From contig CP166130.1 of NCBI GenBank assembly GCA_041228335.1, forward strand, positions 2,327,001-2,391,000: DNA of 64,000 nucleotides, given 5' to 3'. Below the pieces are notes generated by a model. It had not been told where the DNA came from, made no database searches, and saw nothing but the letters and a program-made list of their open reading frames with translations. The position numbers and the translations under genes are program-made. Each line of letters starts with the position of its first letter. The first letter of the stretch is position 1. Positions 22,054 through 30,397 of the stretch are shown piece after piece. The stretch is from Alphaproteobacteria bacterium LSUCC0684 (GTDB lineage: Bacteria > Pseudomonadota > Alphaproteobacteria > Puniceispirillales > UBA1172).

Positions 22054-23507
22054 TGGCGATTTTCTCCAGCCTCAAAGCTCGATCCATGTGGTGGATTCTC
22101 TCCGCCATGGCCACGGGCATGCTGGCTATGGCCATGTGGATGCAATCCATCGCCGCCTGGGAGCGGCATCTCAATCAAGCCTATATTGCAGGGTTGAGTC
22201 TCAATACTACCATCGACAACAACGCGCCGGTAGGGGACGGGTTGCTCCTGCATCGGCTTTCAGGGCAGGAGGCGAAACTCGCCGATGCGGGGCTGTTCAC
22301 GAAACTGCCTGATGTTGCGCCTTCGGATTTCATCACCAGGTTGTCACTAAATGCCTATTCCGGCGATGGCGATGGACGGGTCAACCGGATTGATATCGCG
22401 GTGGTGGCCCGGGAGCTGCAATATCCGGTCGCCAAATTGAGGGGAGGTGAAAACCAGCCAAGAGGCGGGGGACTGGCTGAACTCACGCGGTTGCTGGCAA
22501 GTTACTGCGCCGAGCCGATCATCTTCGCCAGATTTGAAAAAGGTGACTGGTACAGGATCGACGGCAACACGATCTGGGGATGTGACGCCGCGCCTCTTGA
22601 CTTGCGCCTGCCGGCAATTTTACTGGTAGTGATTGCCCTGATGATCCTGTCGACACTTGTTTTCAGCACCAGCGCGGCTTTCCAGTCCTTCGCCCAGATG
22701 CTGGCCAATCAGGGGCTGCTGCGCGGACCTGCACGCTATAAACGGGAAGGGCCGGAAGAACTTGGCGTCATGATTGATGCCATCAATAACTATCTGGAAG
22801 ATCAGCGGCGGTCCTTGTCGAAACGGGCAATGTTCCTTTCCGGGGTCAGCCATGACCTTGGCACGCCGGCAACGCGGCTGCGCCTTCGGGCAGAGGCAAT
22901 AAAGGACAAATCCCTGCGCCGGAAAATCAACAGCGATATCGATCAGATGACCGGGATGATCACGTCGGTCCTGAGTTACACGCAATCCGAGATCAATGAG
23001 GAGCCGCCAAGAAAGGTCTCGCTTCTGTCTTTGGTGGAAGCCGTGGTTGCGGATTTTCAGGACGCAAGGCAACAGGTTACGTTGGCGGAGGCAGGCAGGC
23101 CAGAAGTGACGGGACGCACTCTTCTCTTCAGCGGTGATGGCCTCAAGCCCGGCCAGCGACGCCAGATGCCGCCTCAAATCGTTATCACCGCACAGCCTCT
23201 GGCGCTGCAGCGGGCGTTGTCGAACCTGATTGACAATGCCCTCAAATATGGGCGCAAGGCGGTGGTATCCGTTAATGCCAGTTCCGTGCAAGCGCAAATC
23301 CATATCGATGATTTCGGCGTCGGTATTGAGCCTGAAGACCTCCAGCAGCTGACCATGCCTTTTCAGCGGGGAAGCAATACAGGCCAGATCAAAGGGAGTG
23401 GCATTGGTCTTGCCATCACCACCACCATAGCGGAGCAGCATGGAGGACGGCTTGAGTTTTCCAGATGGGAATTTGGTAACAGGGCGACGCTGATCCTGCC
23501 GCGCTAG
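22050..23507 (+). CDS. Sensor histidine kinase, GtrS-like
   Basis: A 485-residue membrane kinase. It has an N-terminal helix (about 10-30), a periplasmic sensor of roughly 150 residues, a second helix near 190-210 (LPAILLVVIALMILSTLVF), a HAMP-like linker, an H box FLSGVSHDLGTPATRLRLR (His about 267) and an ATPase domain with NLIDNALKYG, DFGVGI and GSGIGLAI. The ATG overlaps the regulator stop (ATGA). The periplasmic domain may sense glucose or 2-ketogluconate, as GtrS does; the ligand is inferred from context only. Confidence 0.9.
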   Translation: MMAIFSSLKARSMWWILSAMATGMLAMAMWMQSIAAWERHLNQAYIAGLSLNTTIDNNAPVGDGLLLHRLSGQEAKLADAGLFTKLPDVAPSDFITRLSLNAYSGDGDGRVNRIDIAVVARELQYPVAKLRGGENQPRGGGLAELTRLLASYCAEPIIFARFEKGDWYRIDGNTIWGCDAAPLDLRLPAILLVVIALMILSTLVFSTSAAFQSFAQMLANQGLLRGPARYKREGPEELGVMIDAINNYLEDQRRSLSKRAMFLSGVSHDLGTPATRLRLRAEAIKDKSLRRKINSDIDQMTGMITSVLSYTQSEINEEPPRKVSLLSLVEAVVADFQDARQQVTLAEAGRPEVTGRTLLFSGDGLKPGQRRQMPPQIVITAQPLALQRALSNLIDNALKYGRKAVVSVNASSVQAQIHIDDFGVGIEPEDLQQLTMPFQRGSNTGQIKGSGIGLAITTTIAEQHGGRLEFSRWEFGNRATLILPR

Positions 23508-25147
23508 GAATCCTGCAGGGAAGAATATTGATAATCCAAAGGGGCGAGCTGCTCGCGCTTGAAGATAAAATCCGCCGCTCTTGCCGCCATCATCTGCACC
23601 GGCGCATTCAGGTTGGCGCTGACAATCCTGGGCATGGAAGAGGCATCAATTACCCGCAGCCCTTCAATGCCATGAACCCTGAACTGGCCATCGATGACCG
23701 CGGCATCATCATACCCCATGCGGCAGGTGCAGCTCGGGTGATAGGCGGTTTCGATATTCGCCCGCAGCATATCCTCGATGTCTTTTCGGGATTGGAATTG
23801 ATCACCGGGTTTCATCTCAGCTCCCCGGAATTCATCAAAAGCGCTTTGCGACACAAGATCACGTGCCATGTTTACCGCTTCCACCATTTCCTTCAGGTCA
23901 TCAGGATCCTGCATATACCGGAAGGTGATAATGGGACTGGCCTTGATATCGGAGGGATTGAGCCTGATCTCGCCGGTACTTTTGGGGCGCATCTGATCGA
24001 CATTCAGCGAAAACGCCTGCTCCACTTTTATCCTGCCATTCGTAATGGTGAAGCCGAGCGGGCCGAAGTGATACTGCAGGTTCGGGTGGGTGACGCTATC
24101 ATTGCTTCGGATCAGGCCGCCAGCTTCCCATATGTTTGAACTGGCCATGCCGCCACCGGTCAGCATCCAGCTGATACCGGCCTTTAATTTATTGACGGGG
24201 TTATTGATCGTATGAAAGGGAAGGCGTTTTCTTGAGGCAAATTGAAGCCTGATCTTGGCGTGATCCTGCAGGTTCTGCCCCACACCCAACAGATGTTTTC
24301 GAGGCGTGATATCACATTCGGCCAGATGTCTTGCCGGACCGATCCCCGATTGCATCAGCAGTTTGGGTGAATTGATCGCGCCGCCGCAAAGCAGGACTTC
24401 CCGGTCAGCAAAAGCGAGGACGTCTTCCCCATGATGGGTAAAGGCCACCCCTTGTGCCCTGTTGCCTTCGATAAGGATCTTATGGGTCTCGGCAGATGTC
24501 AGGAGAGTGAGATTTTTTCGCCCCAGCACCGGTTTAAGATGGGCGGTGGCGGCACTGCATCTCCTGCCGTTCATGACCGTTGTATCAAGCCTTGCCAGAC
24601 CTTCGGGATTAGGGCCGTTGAGATCATCGGAACGCCCTTGCCCGGATTGCGTTCCCGCTTCCAGAAACGCATCATATAGCGGATCCGGGTAATTGGCCTG
24701 CTTCACGCCCAGCCGGCCGTTTCTGCCGCGCCATTCATTGCCTCTATTCTCGTATTTCTCGCCGGCAATAAAATACGGCAGGCAATTGCTGAAGCCCCAT
24801 TCCGGAAGATCAAATTCGTTGGCCCATCCATCGTAATCCAGGCGATGGCCGCGCATATAGACCATCGAGTTGATCGATGACGACCCGCCGACAACTCGCC
24901 CCCGGGGCGTACTTATGGATCGGCCGCAAAGCCCTTTTTCATCAGCCGTATAATAATTCCAGTTAAATGCCGGGTCCCGGAACACGCGGTAGACACCTGC
25001 CGGCATGTGAATAAAGAGGCTGCGATCCATGGGCCCGGCCTCAAGAAGAAGCACCTTGCAGGAAGTGTCAGCGCTCAGCTCATTGGCCAGGACACATCCT
25101 GCTGATCCGGCGCCGATGATGATGAAATCATAATGCAGCTTTTCCAT
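23504..25147 (-). CDS. GMC-family FAD-dependent alcohol/choline dehydrogenase
   Basis: A 547-residue flavoprotein. FAD motif FIIIGAGSAGCVLANEL (8-24), GMC signature 1 GRVVGGSSSINSMVYMRG (about 83-100), signature 2 GGAINSPKLLMQSGIGP (about 256), and the C-terminal catalytic His in YHPSCTCRMG (about 461), with NLNAPVQMMAARAAD at the end. It lacks a signal peptide. Its stop overlaps the histidine kinase stop by 4 bp on the opposite strand. Family members oxidise primary alcohols or choline; the substrate cannot be told. No choline-uptake or betaine-aldehyde gene is adjacent. Confidence 0.87.
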   Translation of the reverse strand: MEKLHYDFIIIGAGSAGCVLANELSADTSCKVLLLEAGPMDRSLFIHMPAGVYRVFRDPAFNWNYYTADEKGLCGRSISTPRGRVVGGSSSINSMVYMRGHRLDYDGWANEFDLPEWGFSNCLPYFIAGEKYENRGNEWRGRNGRLGVKQANYPDPLYDAFLEAGTQSGQGRSDDLNGPNPEGLARLDTTVMNGRRCSAATAHLKPVLGRKNLTLLTSAETHKILIEGNRAQGVAFTHHGEDVLAFADREVLLCGGAINSPKLLMQSGIGPARHLAECDITPRKHLLGVGQNLQDHAKIRLQFASRKRLPFHTINNPVNKLKAGISWMLTGGGMASSNIWEAGGLIRSNDSVTHPNLQYHFGPLGFTITNGRIKVEQAFSLNVDQMRPKSTGEIRLNPSDIKASPIITFRYMQDPDDLKEMVEAVNMARDLVSQSAFDEFRGAEMKPGDQFQSRKDIEDMLRANIETAYHPSCTCRMGYDDAAVIDGQFRVHGIEGLRVIDASSMPRIVSANLNAPVQMMAARAADFIFKREQLAPLDYQYSSLQDS

Positions 25148-25472
25148 CGGAAGATCTTAGCAGAGGCAGCGCTTGAACAGCCATAGAATTAACGTGCTCA
25201 TCCATGTTGCTCTGGCGGAAGCTTAAGTCATATCCTTTGCCATAGCGTTGGCCTATGCCTTGCGGTCATCCAGCCGCCAATGGCGTCCATGATATCCGAT
25301 GGGTATTCAACAGATCTGGGGCGATCATGTAGGCTATGTCGGAAGGCGTGGATCACAAAGCAGCATTTCAAGACTGTTTCCATGGATCACAATTCTTGAA
25401 CATGTAATTCTACTTTTTTATGGTATATTCTAAGTTCATGATGAATAAACCAAACGCTCGGGGAGTGATGGC
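25148..25472. other. 325-bp intergenic region
   Basis: It lies between the divergent GMC and nitrilase genes. The right half is AT-rich, with a -10-like TATATT at 25424-25429 and a GGGGAG ribosome site before the nitrilase ATG. I see no hairpin or gene. Confidence 0.5.
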
Positions 25473-26291
25473 ATGAAGATCACCGCAATTCAGTTAAACA
25501 GCATCAATAATAAAGAGGATAATCTGAAAGCTGCCACCAAATTGGCAGAAGCAGCTATCAAGGCTGATAATCCTGATCTGATTGCCTTTCCTGAAATGAT
25601 GGCATTTTATGGTGGCACCGTCCAGGACAGGAAAGATTCAGCCGAAGATATTCCCAACGGGCGGACAACCGAATGTCTTTCAGCATTAGCAAAAAAACAC
25701 CGGGTATTCATTCACGGTGGCAGTTTCTATGAAAAAGCAGGGGACAAGGTCTATAACACGACCGTTGCTTTTGATCGCGATGGCGAGATCATTGCTACTT
25801 ACAGGAAAATACATCTATTTGACATCACCACCCCAGATGGAAAGGATTACAAAGAATCTGATACCGTTGTTCCAGGCAATGAGGTTGTAACCTATCAGGC
25901 TGAAAATATCACCATCGGATGCAGTATCTGTTACGATTTGCGGTTTGCCGAACTTTACCTGAAATTGGCAGCCGCAGGGGCAGATCTCATCATGATCCCG
26001 GCTGCCTTTACCCTGCAGACCGGCAAGGACCACTGGGAAACACTGATCCGGGCAAGGGCAATCGAAACCCAGTGCTACGCCATGGCTCCAGCTCAATGGG
26101 GTGTCTATCCTGACGGGACAGGGGGAAGCCGTGAAACATGGGGTCATTCGATGATCGTTGATCCTTGGGGATTGGTGGTTTCCCGAACTTCGTATGGGAC
26201 AGGCTGGGCCAGCGCAACCATGGATACTGATTATCTGGCAAGAATCAGGAGTGATGTTCCCGTTGCCAATCACCGCGTTCTGGGCAAATAA
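25473..26291 (+). CDS. Carbon-nitrogen hydrolase, nitrilase superfamily (Nit2/omega-amidase-like)
   Basis: A 272-residue cytosolic amidase. The Glu-Lys-Cys triad is visible: FPEMMAFYGG (Glu about 42), YRKIHLFDI (Lys about 112), and CSICYDLRFAELY (Cys about 151). The segment GKDHWETLIRARAIETQCY is typical of Nit-type omega-amidases. Ten bp precede an RraA-like gene in the same direction, so the two likely form an operon. GC is lower than in the preceding block. Substrate is unknown; omega-amidases hydrolyse alpha-ketoglutaramate or ketosuccinamate. Confidence 0.87.
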   Translation: MKITAIQLNSINNKEDNLKAATKLAEAAIKADNPDLIAFPEMMAFYGGTVQDRKDSAEDIPNGRTTECLSALAKKHRVFIHGGSFYEKAGDKVYNTTVAFDRDGEIIATYRKIHLFDITTPDGKDYKESDTVVPGNEVVTYQAENITIGCSICYDLRFAELYLKLAAAGADLIMIPAAFTLQTGKDHWETLIRARAIETQCYAMAPAQWGVYPDGTGGSRETWGHSMIVDPWGLVVSRTSYGTGWASATMDTDYLARIRSDVPVANHRVLGK

Positions 26292-26300
26292 CGGATTTTC

Positions 26301-26972
26301 ATGATGGACAAATATCAGATCAATCCCATGCCGCAAGCTGCTGACCCGGCGCTTTTGGAAAGAGCGGCCAATGTTGAAACAGCAACCATCGGTCATATCC
26401 GCCAGTTAGGCTTTGCTGACCCGTCGATTGCGCCGATGATGCCAGCCAGGACAGTTATTGGAACAGCGGTGACACTGGCACTGCCGGGGCAGGATTCAAC
26501 CTTGCTGCATCATGTTGCAGGGATGTTGAGAAAGGGTGATATCCTTGTCATTGACAGACTGGGAGATCATAAACATGCCTGTCTGGGCGGCGGCGTTGCC
26601 TGCGCCATCAAAGCATCGGGTTGTTCTGCCGTGATCATTGATGGTCCAGCAACTGATCGCCAGGAAATTCTGCATTTTGATCTTCCAGTCTGGAGCCGCG
26701 GTCTGTCACCTGTCACGACCAGACTCTATGATATAGGTGGTGCTCTCAATGTTCCTGTCAGTTGCGGCGGGGCTGCGGTCTTGCCAGGCTGGATTGTGGT
26801 TGCCGATGATAGCGGTGTGCTGTTCATGCCGCCGGACGAAGCACCCGAATATATTGACTGGGCACTCGGCAAGCAGAAACAAGAGCCAGAGTCTCACCGG
26901 AAAATCATTGAAGATGGTGCCAGGCTGGGTGATCTGACAGGGGCTTCAGAAAAAGTTATCGCGGGCATTTAA
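26301..26972 (+). CDS. RraA-like / HMG-aldolase-family protein
   Basis: A 223-residue member of the RraA/4-hydroxy-4-methyl-2-oxoglutarate aldolase family. It has MLRKGDILVIDRLGDHKHACLGG and GCSAVIIDGPATDRQEI, matching the GD...G and DG..RD regions. The arginine of the usual RD pair is replaced by Thr (TD), which in characterised aldolases binds the keto-acid, so aldolase activity is uncertain. Gene order nitrilase-rraA with a convergent TRAP transporter suggests a small keto-acid or amide pathway, but no pathway is proven. Confidence 0.8.
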   Translation: MMDKYQINPMPQAADPALLERAANVETATIGHIRQLGFADPSIAPMMPARTVIGTAVTLALPGQDSTLLHHVAGMLRKGDILVIDRLGDHKHACLGGGVACAIKASGCSAVIIDGPATDRQEILHFDLPVWSRGLSPVTTRLYDIGGALNVPVSCGGAAVLPGWIVVADDSGVLFMPPDEAPEYIDWALGKQKQEPESHRKIIEDGARLGDLTGASEKVIAGI

Positions 26973-26981
26973 AACCAGTCA

Positions 26982-28268
26982 CTATTCAGGTCCCAACACC
27001 AGATCAGGCAGCCATAACGTCAATTCTGGAATGTATGTCAGCATCAGCAGGACAACAATCAGCGGAACAAGAAACGGAATTACCGCTATTGAAAGCCGTT
27101 CGAACGGCACCTTTCCCACCTCGCTGACAATATAAAGCCCGATCCCCATCGGCGGTGTTGCAATCCCTATCAGCAGACCAAGCTGGATAATGATGCCAAA
27201 ATGAACCCTGTCGATCCCGTACTGATCGATAATGGGCAGCAGCATTGGCACAAGCATGAGCTTAGCCGGGACACCCTCAACAACACAGCCAATCATCAGG
27301 ATAAATACCAGCATAAGGGCAAGGAAGACATTTTTGTCGTCGGTAAAGTCAAACAGGAAATTTCCAAAATGCTGGGGCACCTGATCAATCGCGAGCAGCC
27401 AACCCATTGCCGTTGAAAAACCAATGATGATCATGATGATTGTTGTCATCATCATGGTATCGCTGAGAGCCACGTAAATAGATTTCCAGGTGATTGATCT
27501 GTAGATGAAACCCAGCAAGAGGGTATAGAGACAGGCCAGCACACCGGCTTCTGTAGCCGTCACAAAGCCAAATAATATGGCGCCAAGGATGATCCCCGGA
27601 GCTCCAAGGGCAAGAACACCGTCTATGCTCGTTTTGATCACCGTCTGACGGCTGGCCTTTTCCTGCGTCGGAAAATGCTGTCTTGCCGCCAGAATACGAT
27701 TGAAGACCATTAATGACATCCCAACAAGCAAACCAGGCACGAGACCTGCCAGAAACATCCGCTCAACAGATTGCTGGGCAAGAAAGGCATAGATCACAAG
27801 ACCAATCGAAGGTGGAATAATCGGCCCGATCACGGCTGAGCATACCGTCAGCGCTGCGGCAAATTCGGGATTGTATCCGCGTTCGCGCATCGCTTTGATT
27901 TCAATGGTGCCTAGCCCGGCGCAATCTGCCACCGCTGCCCCTGAAACCCCCGCAAACACCATTGAAGCCAGTACATTCACCTGTGCAAGGCCAGCTTTGA
28001 AATGACCAACCAGAGCGTTGGCAAAATTGAAAATCCGGTCCGTCATTCCAACAGCATTCATCAGATTCCCTGCCATGATGAAAAACGGAACGGCCGTCAG
28101 CGAAGGTTTGCGGACGCCTTCAAGCAGTTGTTGCGGAATGATATAGGTGGCGTCGCTGAATTCTGATGTAATGAAGGTTGCAAAAACAGCTGCACCTATC
28201 GATATCGAAACAGGTATCCCGATAAGGATAAGCCCGATAAACCCAGCAAAAAGAACAAGTGCAATCAT
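26982..28268 (-). CDS. dctM: TRAP transporter large permease (DctM type)
   Basis: A 428-residue membrane protein of 12 or so helices. Typical starts FAGFIGLILIGIPVSISIG, then PFFIMAGNLMNAVG, FAGVSGAAVADCAGLGTIE, GPIIPPSIGLVIYAF, and GIATPPMGIGLYIVSEVG. ATG at 28268 overlaps the DctQ stop (TGATG). Final gene of a leftward P-Q-M operon, 10 bp from the convergent RraA-like stop. It co-transports the substrate with Na+. Confidence 0.95.
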   Translation of the reverse strand: MIALVLFAGFIGLILIGIPVSISIGAAVFATFITSEFSDATYIIPQQLLEGVRKPSLTAVPFFIMAGNLMNAVGMTDRIFNFANALVGHFKAGLAQVNVLASMVFAGVSGAAVADCAGLGTIEIKAMRERGYNPEFAAALTVCSAVIGPIIPPSIGLVIYAFLAQQSVERMFLAGLVPGLLVGMSLMVFNRILAARQHFPTQEKASRQTVIKTSIDGVLALGAPGIILGAILFGFVTATEAGVLACLYTLLLGFIYRSITWKSIYVALSDTMMMTTIIMIIIGFSTAMGWLLAIDQVPQHFGNFLFDFTDDKNVFLALMLVFILMIGCVVEGVPAKLMLVPMLLPIIDQYGIDRVHFGIIIQLGLLIGIATPPMGIGLYIVSEVGKVPFERLSIAVIPFLVPLIVVLLMLTYIPELTLWLPDLVLGPE

Positions 28269-28810
28269 CACGGCACCTCTATGGGGGAATTGCCGCCGTG
28301 AATGAGCAGTTTGATAACTTCCAGCAAGGAATTGATCAGTATCAGGCCGCAGGACAAGCTCATCGGGATTGAAAGAGTGTATCTTTCAAGCTCCCCCCAG
28401 GGGGTTATCACACCATCAATAGGCCCTACCTGGCTTTCAAAGATAATCGGGAGCTGGACAATGATCAGCAGCATTACAAGGATGATAGCAATCTCGATGA
28501 AGATTTTGCTCAAATGGCCAATCGGTTCTGAAAACTTTTCTATTATAAAGCTGATGGAGATATCAGCTCGCCTGCGATAGACTGGGTAGAAGCCAAAAAA
28601 ACACATCCAGACAAAAAATTGAATCGTCCAAGGCCATATCCAGTAAAATGAAATTTCCAGTGGCCTTGCAATTATGGTGAAGGCCGTGCCCAACAGCATG
28701 GCCATAAGGCAAAAGATAGCAATTGAATGAAATAGATCAGACAGAAAGCCGAGTATTTCGTCGACTTTCTGTACCAGGGTTTTGATATTTAGCCACATAG
28801 GTGTGGTCAT
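28268..28810 (-). CDS. dctQ: TRAP transporter small permease (DctQ type)
   Basis: A 180-residue protein with four helices, including FHSIAIFCLMAMLLGTAFTI and FFVWMCFFGFYPVYRRRADIS, with the WxxF and R-x-x-x-I pattern of DctQ. It lies 15 bp after dctP and overlaps dctM. It supports the DctM subunit. Confidence 0.93.
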   Translation of the reverse strand: MTTPMWLNIKTLVQKVDEILGFLSDLFHSIAIFCLMAMLLGTAFTIIARPLEISFYWIWPWTIQFFVWMCFFGFYPVYRRRADISISFIIEKFSEPIGHLSKIFIEIAIILVMLLIIVQLPIIFESQVGPIDGVITPWGELERYTLSIPMSLSCGLILINSLLEVIKLLIHGGNSPIEVP

Positions 28811-28824
28811 GTATATGCGTTGCC

Positions 28825-29814
28825 TTAGCGTGACGAAGCAACAGCCTCGAGAAAGCCTTCCGGCAACTCACCTTTGCTGGCCATGTCGCTGTAGAATGAA
28901 TTCATCCTGGCAACGAATGGAGCCCGGTCGATGTCAATAAAGGTAACCCCCTTGGCCTTCATCCGGGCAATCGATTCATCAGCAGAAGCCCCCATGACCT
29001 GCTCGGAATATTTGCCGGCATCAAAATAGGCTTTTTCCAGTGCCTTCTGCAAGTCAGCGGAAAGCTCGTCAAACTTCTTGCGATTCATCATGAACCCGAT
29101 CGACTGATAATATTCATCATGGCGAATAATATGAGGTGCAACTTCGTGAAAGCGCATACTTTCAACAAGAGCAATCGGGCTGTTCACGGATTCCACGATC
29201 CCTTTCTGGATTGACTGATAAACATCGGTCCAGGCAAGAGTTTTCACATCGGCACCTAGATGCGTCCATGTGTTAACAGCCAGTTTGCTTGGATGCATCC
29301 TGAGTTTCAGAAGATTGATATCATCAAAGGTTTTTACGTCCTTGTTGGCAACCATCACGCGATACGGACCCCGCAAAATGGAGGTGGCGTCACCAAGAAG
29401 CATTATACCAGCTTCGTCGCTGGCTTTTTGATACCAGCCCTTGACAAGGTCGGTTTCCATGAACCGGATCCAGTGATCGCGATCGTCAAACATGAAGGCC
29501 GCCGATGTCCAGTTTATTTCCGGCACCCATTTTTTCATGTATGTTGAGCCCTCGGCATAAAGATGAACCGTTCCCAATTTAAGTTGTTCTAGGACGGCAT
29601 CCGTTTTGCCAAGCTGTTCATTAGGATAGACAATAACTTCTAGGTTGCCGCCGCTGTGTTCTTTCACCTTGTCGGCAAAATACTGAAACACTTTTCCTTC
29701 CGGGCTGTCCGCCGGCATTTTCGAAGCCATTCTCCAGGTTTCGGCATAGGCGGTACCGCCAAGAAGAAAAATTGCTCCCAATATTCCTAGAATTGTGCGA
29801 GTAAATCCTTTCAT
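28825..29814 (-). CDS. dctP: TRAP transporter substrate-binding protein (DctP family)
   Basis: A 329-residue periplasmic protein. The signal peptide is MKGFTRTILGILGAIFLLGG...AYA. Mature features are WRMASKMPADSPEGKVFQYFADKV, EQLGKTDAVLEQLKLGTVHLYAEG, and PYRVMVANKDVKTFDDINLLKLRM (region of the arginine that binds the carboxylate). ATG at 29814 follows AGGGAGG. First gene of the P-Q-M operon. Carboxylate substrate is expected from the family; identity unknown. Confidence 0.94.
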   Translation of the reverse strand: MKGFTRTILGILGAIFLLGGTAYAETWRMASKMPADSPEGKVFQYFADKVKEHSGGNLEVIVYPNEQLGKTDAVLEQLKLGTVHLYAEGSTYMKKWVPEINWTSAAFMFDDRDHWIRFMETDLVKGWYQKASDEAGIMLLGDATSILRGPYRVMVANKDVKTFDDINLLKLRMHPSKLAVNTWTHLGADVKTLAWTDVYQSIQKGIVESVNSPIALVESMRFHEVAPHIIRHDEYYQSIGFMMNRKKFDELSADLQKALEKAYFDAGKYSEQVMGASADESIARMKAKGVTFIDIDRAPFVARMNSFYSDMASKGELPEGFLEAVASSR

Positions 29815-29898
29815 TGTAACCTCCCTGCTTTTCAGCACATTTTAGAAAATTCTGTTTCGAATACGGATTTTTGTCAACTCTATGACATTTTTTTAAAC

Positions 29899-30141
29899 TT
29901 AATTCAGGCAGGAAAGCATCCTGGGATTACTTCTGATAAAGTTTTCAGGCCAGGAAATCCAGATGACAGTCACACCCTCTTCACCGTCCCATGTCTGACC
30001 CGTGACAGTGTTGAAGAGATCACCAGCAGAGGCACCCTTTATGAACTCAGGGTCTGTCTTGTTGATCTCAAGTGACAATGGTTTGATAATCCGTAGGAAT
30101 GGGATCTGCTTGTGATTGGCCGTTTGAATTTCATCAGGCAC
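29899..30141 (-). pseudogene. Phage hypothetical-protein remnant (N-terminal fragment)
   Basis: An 80-residue frame starting GTG. IPFLRIIKPLSLEINKTDPE, KGASAGDLFNTVTGQTWDG and EEGVTVI resemble the N-terminus of a phage protein I recall only as hypothetical (conserved 'PFL..LQPLSP...GA..G...NTVTG' pattern). After EEGVTVI the usual continuation (PC...) is replaced by unrelated sequence and a stop at 29899, so the gene looks truncated. It sits in an AT-rich 580-bp gap between the TRAP operon and the flavoprotein. The assignment is from memory and should be searched. Confidence 0.4.
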
Positions 30142-30397
30142 CGGACGAACCTTTTACATCTTTATTTTACAAAGTGATCAAAACCAAACGCCTAAATCCT
30201 CGCATCATGGCTTTTCAATTAAATTTAATGAGGAAAAGATGGGTTACTTGTGCTGCTTTGTATATTGGATAGTTCGCGAACTGAAAGCCATAGGATGTGT
30301 TGGTTGAGGAGCGTCATATCAATGTCATATTGACATGATGGCATGACATATTACGCTAAACTTTTGAAGATATTATGATGGCGGTTAAAAGGGGGCC
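30142..30397. other. AT-rich gap with palindromic site upstream of the flavin oxidoreductase
   Basis: No gene is seen. ATGTCA-TAT-TGACAT (30322-30336) is a perfect 6-3-6 palindrome, 62 bp before the ATG at 30398, and may be an operator. Confidence 0.4.

Noticed and set aside
25396-25429. TTGAAC/TATATT as a sigma70 promoter of the nitrilase operon
   Set aside because: The spacer is 22 bp, too long for a usual promoter; only the -10-like box is kept as a note.
25418-25432. TGGTATATTC as a further copy of the oxalate operator
   Set aside because: It lacks the second half of the palindrome (ACCA), so it is not a credible site.
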